Of a stretch of DNA of 64,000 bases, positions 51,257 through 59,835 are shown piece after piece. The stretch is from contig CAYJDR010000006.1 in NCBI GenBank assembly GCA_964368965.1, forward strand, positions 1-64,000, read 5' to 3'. Position 1 is the first letter of the stretch. Each line of letters begins with the position of its first letter. Made by a program: the position numbers and the translations under genes. This DNA is from CAYJDR01 sp964368965 (lineage in GTDB: Bacteria; Chrysiogenota; Deferribacteres; Deferribacterales; Mucispirillaceae). Below the pieces are notes generated by a model, which did not search any database, was not told the DNA's origin, and saw only the letters and a program-made list of their open reading frames with translations.

Positions 51257-52182
51257 TGCGCTACGCACACAAAGACTTTATATCTACTAAAGAGCTTACT
51301 AGGGAAGAAATTGACTACATCTTAACCCAAGCTAATGCTTGTAGAGAAATAAACGAAAGAGAAATCAAAAAGACACCTACACTTAAAGGACAAACAGTTA
51401 TCAACTTATTTTATGAAGCGTCTACACGTACACGCTCATCGTTTGAGATTGCTGGCAAGCGCCTAGGTGCAGACGTTATCAACATGACAGCATCAAGCTC
51501 TAGCACAACTAAAGGCGAAACACTGATGGACACTGTCAGAAATATTGAAGCCATGGCATCTGATATTGTTGTATTAAGGCATTCATATTCTGGCTCTGTT
51601 AAATTTGTTGCTGACAATGTTAAAGCGGCTGTAGTAAATGCTGGTGATGGTTTGAACGAACACCCTACGCAATCAATGCTTGACTTATTAACTATCCAAC
51701 GTGCAAAAGGTAGGTTGGAAGGTTTAACTGTTACAATCATAGGCGATATTGCTCACTCACGCGTTGCGAGAAGTAACATATGGGCGATGAAAACTTGCGG
51801 TATTCGTGTAAAAGTTTTCGGACCACCAACAATGATTCCATTAGCTGTTGATGCATTCGGTGTCGAAGTTTGCAACAACATTGAAGAAGCTGTTGCAGAT
51901 GCTGATGTTATCATGATGTTGCGCATTCAAAGAGAGCGCATGTCTAAACTATTGATACCTTCTGAGCGTGAGTACTCTAAGATATTCGCTCTTACGCCAT
52001 CAGTTATGGAAAAGACAAAAAACAACCCTATCGTAATGCACCCTGGCCCTATCAATCGTGGAGTCGAGCTTTCATCAGTTGTTGCTGATAGCGATAGCTC
52101 TGTGATATTAGATCAGGTTGAAAACGGTGTTGCTGTTCGCATGGCTGTTTTATCATTTTTATCTGTTATAAACTCGAAGTAA
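51256..52182 (+). CDS. pyrB: Aspartate carbamoyltransferase catalytic subunit
   Basis: Forms carbamoyl aspartate in pyrimidine synthesis. The 308-residue protein has the carbamoyl-phosphate motif ASTRTRSSFEIAGKRLG (about 53-70), SSSTTKGETL, the HPTQSMLDLLTI block and HPGPINRGVEL near the C-terminus, for aspartate binding. It overlaps the pyrR stop and ends 13 bases before pyrC. No pyrI regulatory subunit is present. Confidence 0.96.
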   Translation: MRYAHKDFISTKELTREEIDYILTQANACREINEREIKKTPTLKGQTVINLFYEASTRTRSSFEIAGKRLGADVINMTASSSSTTKGETLMDTVRNIEAMASDIVVLRHSYSGSVKFVADNVKAAVVNAGDGLNEHPTQSMLDLLTIQRAKGRLEGLTVTIIGDIAHSRVARSNIWAMKTCGIRVKVFGPPTMIPLAVDAFGVEVCNNIEEAVADADVIMMLRIQRERMSKLLIPSEREYSKIFALTPSVMEKTKNNPIVMHPGPINRGVELSSVVADSDSSVILDQVENGVAVRMAVLSFLSVINSK

Positions 52183-52195
52183 GAAGGAATATAGA

Positions 52196-53616
52196 ATGAA
52201 AACATTAATCAAAAACGTAAACATAGTGAACGCTGACAACGTCACTAATGGCAATATATTGATAGAAAACGACACTATAGTTGATATCATTCAAGATAAC
52301 GTCGAAGCTGATAACATCATTGACGGCAATGGTAACTATGCATTCCCTGGCTTTATCGACATGCACGTACACATGCGTGAGCCTGGCCTTGAATATAAGG
52401 AAGACTTAACATCAGCTGCAAAAGTCGCAGTTGCTGGTGGCGTTACTACTGCTTGTTGCATGGCAAACACAAAACCATGCATAGATAATTCTGCTGTTGC
52501 TAGCTACATCGTTAATAGAGCAAAAATTGACGGCCTTATTGACGTATTACCTTATGGAAGCGTTACAAAAGGCATGAAAGGTGAAGAACTTACAGAAATG
52601 GGTGACCTACTTGATGCTGGCGTTGGTGGCTTTTCTGACGATGGCTACACTATCATGAATGCTGAAGTTATGCGCCGTGGGTTAGAATATTGCAGACATT
52701 TCGACTCGTTCATAGCAAGCCACGCTATTGATGTACATTTGCAAGCTGATGGTGTAATACACGAAGGTGTTACATCTGCATTATGTGGCTTAAAGGGTAT
52801 CCCTTCTTCTGCTGAATCTACAATAGTTGCAAGAGATATCCTACTTGCAAAGCTNNNNNNNNNNNNNNNNNNNNNNNNNNNNNNNNNNNNNNNNNNNNNN
52901 NNNNNNNNNNNNNNNNNNNNNNNNNNNNNNNNNNNNNNNNNNNNNNNNNNNNNNTCCCTTCTTCTGCTGAATCTACAATAGTTGCAAGAGATATCCTACT
53001 TGCAAAGCTCACAAAATCACGTGTGCATATCTGCCATATCTCATCAAAGGAAGCTGTGGATCTAGTTCGTTGGGGTAAATCTGAAGGTGTAAATGTTACG
53101 GCAGAAGTTACACCACACCACTTCACATTGACTGACGCTAGCTGTGCAACTTATGACACTAACTTTAAAATGAGCCCACCTCTTCGCTCTGATGAAGATG
53201 TTGAAGCAATCAGACAAGCATTAAAAGATGGCACTATTGACTGCATAGCAACCGACCACGCACCACACCAAGCAGATGAAAAATTTGTTGAGTTTGGGCT
53301 TGCACCAGTTGGTATAATCGGCATGCAAACAGCTATTTCTTTCGCACTAGATTTAGTTGAAAAAGGCGCTTTAACAATGCAAGATATTGCGAGAACATTC
53401 TCATACAACCCTGCTAAAATATTGAAACGCAACACTATTGGAAGTATCGCAAAAAATATGAAAGCAGATATCACGATAATAGACACTAATAGAAAGTATG
53501 TATTTGATGCGAGCGTGAACAAGTCAAAATCAATGAACACACCGTATTATAACAAAGAGCTTAAAGGTCAAGCGATTTACACACTTAAGAATGGTAAGCT
53601 AGTTTATAGCCTATAA
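52196..53616 (+). CDS. pyrC: Dihydroorotase, interrupted only by an assembly artefact
   Basis: Closes carbamoyl aspartate to dihydroorotate. The metal-binding DMHVHMREPG is at about 58-67, VAGGVTTACCMANTKP follows, then TPHHFTLTD and the catalytic CIATDHAPHQADEK. As given the frame is cut by 100 N at 52855-52954, but the 55 bases just before the gap reappear just after it. Removing the N run and one copy (155 bases) leaves 1266 bases, in frame, encoding 421 residues, the normal class I length. The join reads LLAKLTKSRVHICHI. The gene is thus probably intact. A strong terminator follows. Confidence 0.93.
52800..53009. other. Scaffolding artefact: 100 N between two identical 55-base ends
   Basis: Bases 52800-52854 and 52955-53009 are identical over 55 positions, each reaching the edge of the N run. 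This is what unmerged contigs that overlap by one k-mer look like. It is not a biological duplication. Confidence 0.93.
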
Positions 53617-53620
53617 TAAG

Positions 53621-53656
53621 AAAGCCACAGAGTAAAATCTGTGGCTTTTATTTTTT
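53621..53656. terminator. Terminator of the pyrR-pyrB-pyrC operon (bidirectional)
   Basis: AAAGCCACAGA (53621-53631) pairs perfectly with TCTGTGGCTTT (53638-53648) around a 6-base loop, followed by TATTTTTT. From the other side it can also end the minus-strand lipoprotein gene. Confidence 0.9.
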
Positions 53657-53664
53657 GTAGTAAA

Positions 53665-54225
53665 TTACTTTTGAGTTGCGTTATCAGCTGCTGCACTGTT
53701 TGCAAGTTCTTGTTCCATTTTAACTAATGGGTCAACATAGCCAGCTGGTGGAGTAGCTCCGCAGAACATAACATCTATATAAGTGTTCACACCTGCTTCG
53801 TCGATCATGCCAACACTTTGCATGATTGAAACTTGGAACACTTTAGATAAATCAGCACCTAACTTATCCAGTACTTCGCCAAGCTTTGCTTCGTCTTCAA
53901 AACGTGTTTCAAGAGCATCACCAAAAGAATCCATCTCTAGTTCAAACTCTTTCATTGCTGGTGTCATGTTGTCAGTTGTGTTTGCCTCTGGATTAGTTGC
54001 AAAATCAGAACCAACAGCATTAATCATGCTTAATAATTTTTTAGAATCGTCACAAGATATAACGTACTCACCCTTATCAACTAAAGCTAAAGTTGTAGCA
54101 CCAAAGTCGATATCTGCAACTTGTACAGAAGCAACAGGGACAACTGGCACACCTGCTTTTTCTTCTTTCTTACAGCCTACAATAGCGAATGTAAGAACCA
54201 ATACTAAAACGACTAACTTTTTCAT
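53665..54225 (-). CDS. Predicted lipoprotein of unknown function
   Basis: A 186-residue protein with a lipoprotein signal peptide: MKKLVVLVLVLTFAIVGC, lipobox with Cys18, then charged KKEEKAG. The mature part begins with a Val/Pro-rich stretch and is otherwise helical and acidic, with two further Cys (in YVISCDDSKK and VMFCGATPP) that may pair. I recognise no family. It has its own AAGGA ribosome site and a TATAAT on the minus strand at 54267-54262. It lies downstream of the exported gene pair but is separated by 71 bases. Confidence 0.75.
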   Translation of the reverse strand: MKKLVVLVLVLTFAIVGCKKEEKAGVPVVPVASVQVADIDFGATTLALVDKGEYVISCDDSKKLLSMINAVGSDFATNPEANTTDNMTPAMKEFELEMDSFGDALETRFEDEAKLGEVLDKLGADLSKVFQVSIMQSVGMIDEAGVNTYIDVMFCGATPPAGYVDPLVKMEQELANSAAADNATQK

Positions 54226-54296
54226 AAAAACCCCATCCTTTTTTAATTCAACAAATGTATTATTATACGAGTATCAATTTTTCTGCAAGAGTTATT

Positions 54297-55151
54297 TTAT
54301 CTATATCGATTTAAAACATAAGTTAATCGCTCTATTTCCTCTGTTCTATCTATTGATTTATAAATCACATTAACAGAATATGTAGCACCAATTGCCGCAA
54401 TATATGGCAAAACCAACGTACCTAATGATGAACTACTAACAGCAAACCCTGTGCCTAAAAGCAAATTTACACCACTTGCCACACTTGAGCCTACAACACT
54501 TTTAGTAATCATGCGCCTTGCTTCGACATTACTCACACTACCTACCGAATATGAAGCCACAGCAAATAACGACCCAGCAGCAATGCCACCCAATGCTTCA
54601 CCCAACACACCAGATACAATAGAGCCTGTGCCAACCAACACATTTGCAGCCCCAATACCTGCATTCATGCCAATATATGATGAGCCTGTCATTAACGCTG
54701 CTGCCCTTATTGGTGATGCTATATCAACAAACCCTGTATCTGTAAAGTATTCATAACCACTAGATACACCAAAAGCTAACCCACTCAAAACAGAGCCAGA
54801 AAATGCAGTACTGCCTGATATTGTATAATAGTTTGAAATTGCCTCACGATATATGTTGATGTTATTATAATCGCTTCTTATAGTAGCGTCGTTGAAGTCC
54901 CTAAACGAATACGCACGTGATTGAGCATTCACAAAGTATTGGCTAGTGTAGCTTAATATTGATGTGCTCCCTGTAGATGCTTTTATCTGATAGTTATTTA
55001 CAACAATTGGAGCTGGTGTAAATGTTTCGCTACTTTTAACATCTTCTGCAATAACCACATAACTAGGGCTAACACCAGGTATAAAAAAACTATCAGATGC
55101 TAAACTATATGTATTCAGTAAAAGTATTGACAATACAAATAATATTCTCAT
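54297..55151 (-). CDS. Exported protein with Gly/Ser-rich hydrophobic segments, unknown
   Basis: A 284-residue protein with a Sec signal (MRILFVLSILLLNTYSLA, cleaved near 18). Residues about 20-100 are polar with Tyr/Asn; from about 105 to 265 long Gly/Ser/Ala-rich, weakly hydrophobic stretches alternate (for instance GLAFGVSSGYEYF, GVLGEALGGIAAGSLFAVASYSVGSV), resembling glycine-zipper or pore-forming regions. The C-terminus is charged (DRTEEIERLTYVLNRYR). No family is recognised. Its start overlaps the stop of the 471-residue exported protein by one base, so the two form an operon and possibly a complex in the envelope. Confidence 0.7.
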   Translation of the reverse strand: MRILFVLSILLLNTYSLASDSFFIPGVSPSYVVIAEDVKSSETFTPAPIVVNNYQIKASTGSTSILSYTSQYFVNAQSRAYSFRDFNDATIRSDYNNINIYREAISNYYTISGSTAFSGSVLSGLAFGVSSGYEYFTDTGFVDIASPIRAAALMTGSSYIGMNAGIGAANVLVGTGSIVSGVLGEALGGIAAGSLFAVASYSVGSVSNVEARRMITKSVVGSSVASGVNLLLGTGFAVSSSSLGTLVLPYIAAIGATYSVNVIYKSIDRTEEIERLTYVLNRYR

Positions 55152-56566
55152 TAGAATTCGTCGATATCCCTCTTTTTACACTCTGTAAATTGTGCCGATA
55201 TTTCAAACTTCATATCCCTATCAAGTTCATTATAATAAAGGTCAAAAACATCGCTATATAGCCTAGATGCGTCTATCCCTAGGTATGTTAGGTCTATCGG
55301 GCATAGGTAGTCGACTAACCCGTCATATATTTTACCTTTCACATCTTCCCCACTACCTAGCAAGCCTGGTTCGCCCTGGTATATTTCATGGAAACGCTTT
55401 ACAGATTTGATTGCCCAATCTTCATAATATTTTTGCCTAACGGTTTGCCAGTATTCGATATCTGCGACTATTATTTTCAAAAGTTTCCTAATCTCTTTCA
55501 CATACTCTGTATCAGTCACTTTCGCTGAGTCAACTATAATATCTTCATGCATATCAGATAATTGTGAAATTGCTTGAGTTGCCTTGATGTTTGGCGTGGT
55601 TATTCTAGTTTTCAAGCTTGCATATTTAGTTTGCATTTTATTAAACTCTTTTGCCGACACAGACTTTGCAACTTGGCTAAATACTTCTGAAAACTTTTCA
55701 GTATAATGCTTAATTTCAACCTTTTGGATATCTGTTGCTTGCTCAGATAACTGTAGTAGGCGTTGCCCTATTATCGATGCTTCAGTCATTGTTTGTGAGG
55801 CAAATGGTGCTTCTGGTATGGTTATAACTAAATCAATAAGTTCGTTACCTTTTGTTAGGTATTGTTCAACCTCGATAGCAACTAACACCGCATTTAAGCG
55901 GTCATAAGTTGCAGATATGAGTTGCTCTTTGTTTTCAACATTTAAGTTGATTACATTGGCTAAATATGTCTCTAGTGATTGGCGATAGCTGTTTAACTCG
56001 ATAATATCTTCTGGTATTTGTTGGCTTAATAAACCTGAGATTGTGTGCACAGTATCATTTTCATTAGCTTTGATTGAGTTATAAGATTGAGTTGTTATGA
56101 TATTTTGGGCGGATGTCAACTTGCTATCAACGTCATTAATGAGCTTAGCGACAACGTTTGGGTGATATATTGCAACAGATATACCTTGCATGTTTAAGTA
56201 CGCAAGCATATTTTGTAATGCCGATATCGCAGCTGTATGCTTGCCTGATGACATCATTGTATCTGCCCATGCCATAAGTGCGTTTGTATAACTCTCAATA
56301 TACTGAGCATTTGTATAATCTGAACTAACAGCAATAGCATAATAGAAACTTGCAGATTTGATATCGCCTTGGCTAACGAGCTTTTCTGCTGTAACGAATG
56401 CTTTATGCCCATTCACACGCTTTTCCTCTGCAGCCGCTCTCTCGCTCTCTATATATTTTGTGATAATTTCTAAGCTTGGATTTATGTCCGAATTAGTTGT
56501 TAAGTTATCGTTTGCATAGCTAAGTGTGCTTATGGATATAATTAGCAACGTTTTTATTAATTTCAT
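55151..56566 (-). CDS. Exported helical protein, unknown, partner of the Gly/Ser-rich protein
   Basis: A 471-residue protein with a signal peptide (MKLIKTLLIISISTLSYA). The first part has TPR-like helices (about 55-150, with ASFYYAIAVSSDYTNAQ and SALQNMLAYLNMQG); the rest is mostly amphipathic helix up to about 385, and a short C-terminal domain holds two Cys (DYLCPIDLTYLG and TECKKRD). No family is recognised. The layout suggests a periplasmic scaffold or chaperone for the pore-like neighbour encoded immediately downstream. No promoter of good quality is seen in the 140 bases upstream. Confidence 0.7.
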   Translation of the reverse strand: MKLIKTLLIISISTLSYANDNLTTNSDINPSLEIITKYIESERAAAEEKRVNGHKAFVTAEKLVSQGDIKSASFYYAIAVSSDYTNAQYIESYTNALMAWADTMMSSGKHTAAISALQNMLAYLNMQGISVAIYHPNVVAKLINDVDSKLTSAQNIITTQSYNSIKANENDTVHTISGLLSQQIPEDIIELNSYRQSLETYLANVINLNVENKEQLISATYDRLNAVLVAIEVEQYLTKGNELIDLVITIPEAPFASQTMTEASIIGQRLLQLSEQATDIQKVEIKHYTEKFSEVFSQVAKSVSAKEFNKMQTKYASLKTRITTPNIKATQAISQLSDMHEDIIVDSAKVTDTEYVKEIRKLLKIIVADIEYWQTVRQKYYEDWAIKSVKRFHEIYQGEPGLLGSGEDVKGKIYDGLVDYLCPIDLTYLGIDASRLYSDVFDLYYNELDRDMKFEISAQFTECKKRDIDEF

Positions 56567-56643
56567 CTTTCACCAATGTGTAGTTTATAATTGACACTAT
56601 CAGTTTACAGCACTTGCAAATATAATTCAACGATTTTAGGCAC

Positions 56644-56677
56644 AAAAAAACCTGCTAACGCTTTTGACATTAGCAGG
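56644..56677 (-). terminator. Terminator of the TolC-like gene
   Basis: On the minus strand CCTGCTAA (56677-56670) pairs with TTAGCAGG (56658-56651) around 11 bases, followed by seven T. It lies 28 bases after the stop. Confidence 0.87.
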
Positions 56678-56705
56678 CTATATAACTCACAACAATAGTC
56701 GTGTA

Positions 56706-58004
56706 TTATTTTTGTTCTTTTTCAATGTCTTCAACAGGCATCTCAATTAAACGCTCGATTTGGAATACCGATGCGATAACACTATATTTTGCATTAGACT
56801 CAGCAATCTTTGCTTGGTTCAATAAAATTGTAGCATCAAGCAGGTCTGTCATTGTAGCCATTGATTGTTGATACATGCTGTTAGTAACGCGGTAGTTTTC
56901 CTCAGCAGAGCGGATAGCGATCTCACTTTGAGCAAGCTGTGCTTGAGAAGTTGTGTAAGACTGCAATGCTGTTCTTAAACCAAGCTCTAACGATTGTTTC
57001 GCACCAGCTATAGTGTATGCAAGTGCTTGAGTTGTGTGTGATTTGCTCATTTCATTATAAATAGATGCAGCAGCAGATACAATTTCCCACGAAGCGGTGA
57101 TACCATATGTCATACCAGTTTCATAACCTTGCGAATTGCCACCAGTAAATGGAGAAAATGAGTCACCATACATGTTATAGCCCGCAACTACGTTAATTCT
57201 TGGATAAACTGGGCTTAATGCAAGTGTTTCATTAGCTTCAGACATCTCATAGTTTTTATCTAATGTTTTTAAATCACTTCTGTTTGCAAGCATAAGTTCT
57301 TCGAGTGTTTCATATTTAACATCATTTAGCAAAATGAGCTCTGGCTCAATAAAAGTTGTATCATCAGTTAATTGCGTATTCATTACATTTTCTAACTGCC
57401 TTAATGCTATCTTAACGCCACTTTCAGTTGCGATGCGTTGCAGTTCAGCAGAAGCAACGTAAGTTTCAACTTCTAGTAAATCATTTTTGGCGATCAAGCC
57501 ATTATCTGCAGATAGTTTTGCATCACGCAATTGCAAGTTTAGCAACTCTAAGTTCTGCATAGCTAAGTCATACTCTTGCTTTGCTTTCAACACATTGATA
57601 AAAGCATTTTGTGTGTTAAGCATAGTGTCATAACCTTTAGTATCAAGTGTTAAGTTTGCTACGTCAGTATTTAAGTAAGCAATATCCATATTTGCCACAT
57701 CTTGAAAACCTTTGAAAATGTTAAGGCTAGCACTAGCGCCTAGTGTACCAGATTCGCTTTCAACACTGCCACCTGAATTCAACCTTTCATTTGTTGAGTG
57801 TGTATAGTTATATGATGCTTGGATAGTCGGAAAGAAAATCAAATATGCAGAACGGCTAACTAAATTAGCAGCCTTGACGTTTTCTTGTTGAGATTTAATA
57901 CTATAGTCTTTTTCTAATGCAGACATAACTGCTTCATCAATCGTTAAAGCATATGCGTTCATAGCTAACAATGATGAAATAACACCTAAAAGTAATCGTT
58001 TCAT
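56706..58004 (-). CDS. TolC-family outer-membrane efflux protein
   Basis: A 432-residue outer-membrane channel with a signal peptide (MKRLLLGVISSLLAMNAYA). The two-fold repeat of TolC is visible: the first half starts LTIDEAVMSALEKDYSI, and a second coiled-coil segment begins near 240 and ends with LDATILLNQAKIAESNAKYSV, the usual final helix. Such proteins export drugs, proteins or metals with an inner-membrane pump; none is adjacent. The ATG at 58004 is chosen because GGAG stands 6 bases before it; an earlier ATG at 58019 would use that site less well. Confidence 0.9.
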   Translation of the reverse strand: MKRLLLGVISSLLAMNAYALTIDEAVMSALEKDYSIKSQQENVKAANLVSRSAYLIFFPTIQASYNYTHSTNERLNSGGSVESESGTLGASASLNIFKGFQDVANMDIAYLNTDVANLTLDTKGYDTMLNTQNAFINVLKAKQEYDLAMQNLELLNLQLRDAKLSADNGLIAKNDLLEVETYVASAELQRIATESGVKIALRQLENVMNTQLTDDTTFIEPELILLNDVKYETLEELMLANRSDLKTLDKNYEMSEANETLALSPVYPRINVVAGYNMYGDSFSPFTGGNSQGYETGMTYGITASWEIVSAAASIYNEMSKSHTTQALAYTIAGAKQSLELGLRTALQSYTTSQAQLAQSEIAIRSAEENYRVTNSMYQQSMATMTDLLDATILLNQAKIAESNAKYSVIASVFQIERLIEMPVEDIEKEQK

Positions 58005-58038
58005 TAATTTCTCCGTCATGATTTATACAAGTCTTTAT

Positions 58039-58067
58039 ACCATAGTAATATTGTGTGCACTTGTCAA
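58039..58067 (-). promoter_or_regulatory. Promoter of the TolC-like gene
   Basis: On the minus strand TTGACA (58067-58062), a 17-base spacer and TATGGT (58044-58039) stand 35 bases before the start. Confidence 0.7.
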
Positions 58068-58168
58068 TGACTTAGTATGCTCAATAAATAAAATAGTTAC
58101 AAGTTTTTTATTTTTTTCTTATCTTACTGTAAAAAATATGATATATAATAATAAACGGAGGAAAGACT

Positions 58169-58621
58169 ATGAAAACATTTGATATTGATATGGCATCATC
58201 AGTTGCACTAGATAAATTTTTAAACGAAGGCTGGAACTGTGCTGAATCTACACTATACAGCATTTTAGCACAAACTGAGCTTTCTAGTGAAGAAATTGAA
58301 CGCTACATTTCTACAGTTTCAGGCTTCAATGGTGGTATCGGTGGCAGCAAAGATTTATGTGGCGCTATATCTGGAGCTGTTGCTGCTGTTGGCGCAACTG
58401 TTGGTAGGTTTGGCGTATACAAACATAACAATAACCCAGAATGTAGCGCTATAGCTAAAAGAATATTTACAGAGTTTGTTGAGAATTATGAAACAGCTGA
58501 CTGTGGCGCTCTCACGTGTGAGTTTGACACAACGCAAGCAAAAGAGCGTAGAATACATTGTAGCTCTATCGTACAGTTTGCATCGGAAACTGCTGTTAAG
58601 GCACTAAACGATATAAAATAA
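58169..58621 (+). CDS. C_GCAxxG_C_C family redox protein
   Basis: A 150-residue protein of the C_GCAxxG_C_C family, named for its cysteine pattern. The motif is seen as Cys24 in GWNCAEST, Cys64 in LCGAISGAV, and Cys92, Cys112, Cys117 and Cys131, likely forming a redox or metal centre. Members often occur beside oxidoreductases in anaerobes; a true function is unknown. GGAGG stands before the ATG, and TATAAT at 58144-58149 is a probable -10 box. The next gene overlaps its stop by one base. Confidence 0.85.
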   Translation: MKTFDIDMASSVALDKFLNEGWNCAESTLYSILAQTELSSEEIERYISTVSGFNGGIGGSKDLCGAISGAVAAVGATVGRFGVYKHNNNPECSAIAKRIFTEFVENYETADCGALTCEFDTTQAKERRIHCSSIVQFASETAVKALNDIK

Positions 58622-59229
58622 TGCGCATCACAATACTATCATTACTATTACTTTTTGTTTCATCAATAGTTTATGCTGGTGGAGATATCGCAGTTAAACG
58701 TGTTAAAGAAGTATCTGATGGCGACTCCATAACGATACTCACAAACAATAATCGCACAAAAAAGTTGCGTTTATATGGCATTGACACGCCTGAGAAAGAC
58801 CAACCATATGGTAACGCCTCTAAAAAACATTTAGAGAAGCTTTTATCTAGTGGAAAAGTTTCATACTCTGTTCATGAAGTTGATACATACGGCAGAACGG
58901 TTGCAGATGTTTATGTAAACGACGAGCATATAAACTTGAAGATGATAAAAGATGGCTATGCGTGGCATTATGAGTATTATAAACGCTCAAGTGAGTTTAA
59001 GAACGCTCAAAAGAATGCAAAAGCTAACAAACTAGGCTTATGGAAAGATAAAAACCCTACTCCGCCTTGGGAACACCGCAAGTCTGAACGAGCAATGCAA
59101 GGAAGAAATGACCCACTAATTGAAAGCCCCATTGACAACTTTTATATGTGTGTAAACCTAAGAACATGGAAGTTTATGACAACTGCAAAAGAATGTCCTA
59201 AAAGCTATATTGTTATTATCGGAAAATAA
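58621..59229 (+). CDS. Exported thermonuclease (SNase) family protein
   Basis: A 202-residue secreted or periplasmic nuclease. The signal peptide is MRITILSLLLLFVSSIVYA. The SNase OB-fold runs from about 28 to 145; the active-site residues are in KLRLYGIDTPEKDQPYG (Arg, Asp, Glu) and VDTYGRTVADVYV (second Arg). A C-terminal extension of about 55 residues has two cysteines (FYMCVNLR and AKECPKS), also seen in other exported SNase proteins. It overlaps the previous gene by one base (TAATG) and is followed by a hairpin. Confidence 0.9.
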   Translation: MRITILSLLLLFVSSIVYAGGDIAVKRVKEVSDGDSITILTNNNRTKKLRLYGIDTPEKDQPYGNASKKHLEKLLSSGKVSYSVHEVDTYGRTVADVYVNDEHINLKMIKDGYAWHYEYYKRSSEFKNAQKNAKANKLGLWKDKNPTPPWEHRKSERAMQGRNDPLIESPIDNFYMCVNLRTWKFMTTAKECPKSYIVIIGK

Positions 59230-59238
59230 TCAAAATAA

Positions 59239-59270
59239 AACCCCTGCTAATTTCTTAACAGGGGTTGTTC
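59239..59270. terminator. Hairpin terminator between SNase and iorB
   Basis: AACCCCTG (59239-59246) pairs with CAGGGGTT (59259-59266) around 12 bases; GTTCTTT follows on the plus strand and TTATTTTG on the minus strand. It may serve both convergent genes. Confidence 0.78.
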
Positions 59271-59271
59271 T

Positions 59272-59835
59272 TTATATTGTTGAATTAAAAGCTTTGATGT
59301 TCACATCAATAGTTTTTTGAGGAACGTTTTCTTTAATAACTTTTTCCCAAACTGACTTATCAATGTCAAGCAACTTTGCAAGCTCACCAAGTAGTGGCAT
59401 ACTTGCCGCTTTGATGTTACCTGCTTTTTCAGCCAACTCGTCTGAGTTTAGCTCGATTACCGTTTTAAATTCTTGCCTTTTAGCATCTACAACGCTTTGT
59501 GGGTACACATCTGCGCCGTTTGCAACTGACGGTGGCAATATTTTTCTTGTGTTTAATATCATTGTAGTGTCTTCGTGTTTAAACTCCATGTAGCGTAAAA
59601 ACTCCATTTGTTCAAACGACATAATGATATCTGCTTCACCTTCAGAAATAACTGGTGATGCAACACTTTCGCCATAACGAATGTGAGAAACAACACTACC
59701 GCCACGTTGTGCCATGCCATGTATTTCACTCTTTTTAACGTCATAGCCAGCTTCCATAAGCACTTCACATGCGATGTTACTAGCAAGGATAATACCTTGA
59801 CCACCGACACCAACCATTAGTATATTCTTAGCCAT
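59272..59835 (-). CDS. iorB: Indolepyruvate ferredoxin oxidoreductase, beta subunit
   Basis: Small subunit of the thiamine-diphosphate enzyme that turns aryl pyruvates to aryl acetyl-CoA with reduction of ferredoxin. The 187-residue protein is of the gamma-domain type: ILMVGVGGQGIILASNI at the N-terminus, EIHGMAQRGGSVVSHIRYG and ADIIMSFEQMEFLRY. It overlaps iorA by 8 bases and ends at a shared terminator. It supports an anaerobic amino-acid-using lifestyle. Confidence 0.94.
   Translation of the reverse strand: MAKNILMVGVGGQGIILASNIACEVLMEAGYDVKKSEIHGMAQRGGSVVSHIRYGESVASPVISEGEADIIMSFEQMEFLRYMEFKHEDTTMILNTRKILPPSVANGADVYPQSVVDAKRQEFKTVIELNSDELAEKAGNIKAASMPLLGELAKLLDIDKSVWEKVIKENVPQKTIDVNIKAFNSTI

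Noticed and set aside
52196..53616. pyrC as two partial genes or a pseudogene
   Set aside because: The flanks of the gap repeat 55 bases exactly; removing the artefact restores one full-length frame.
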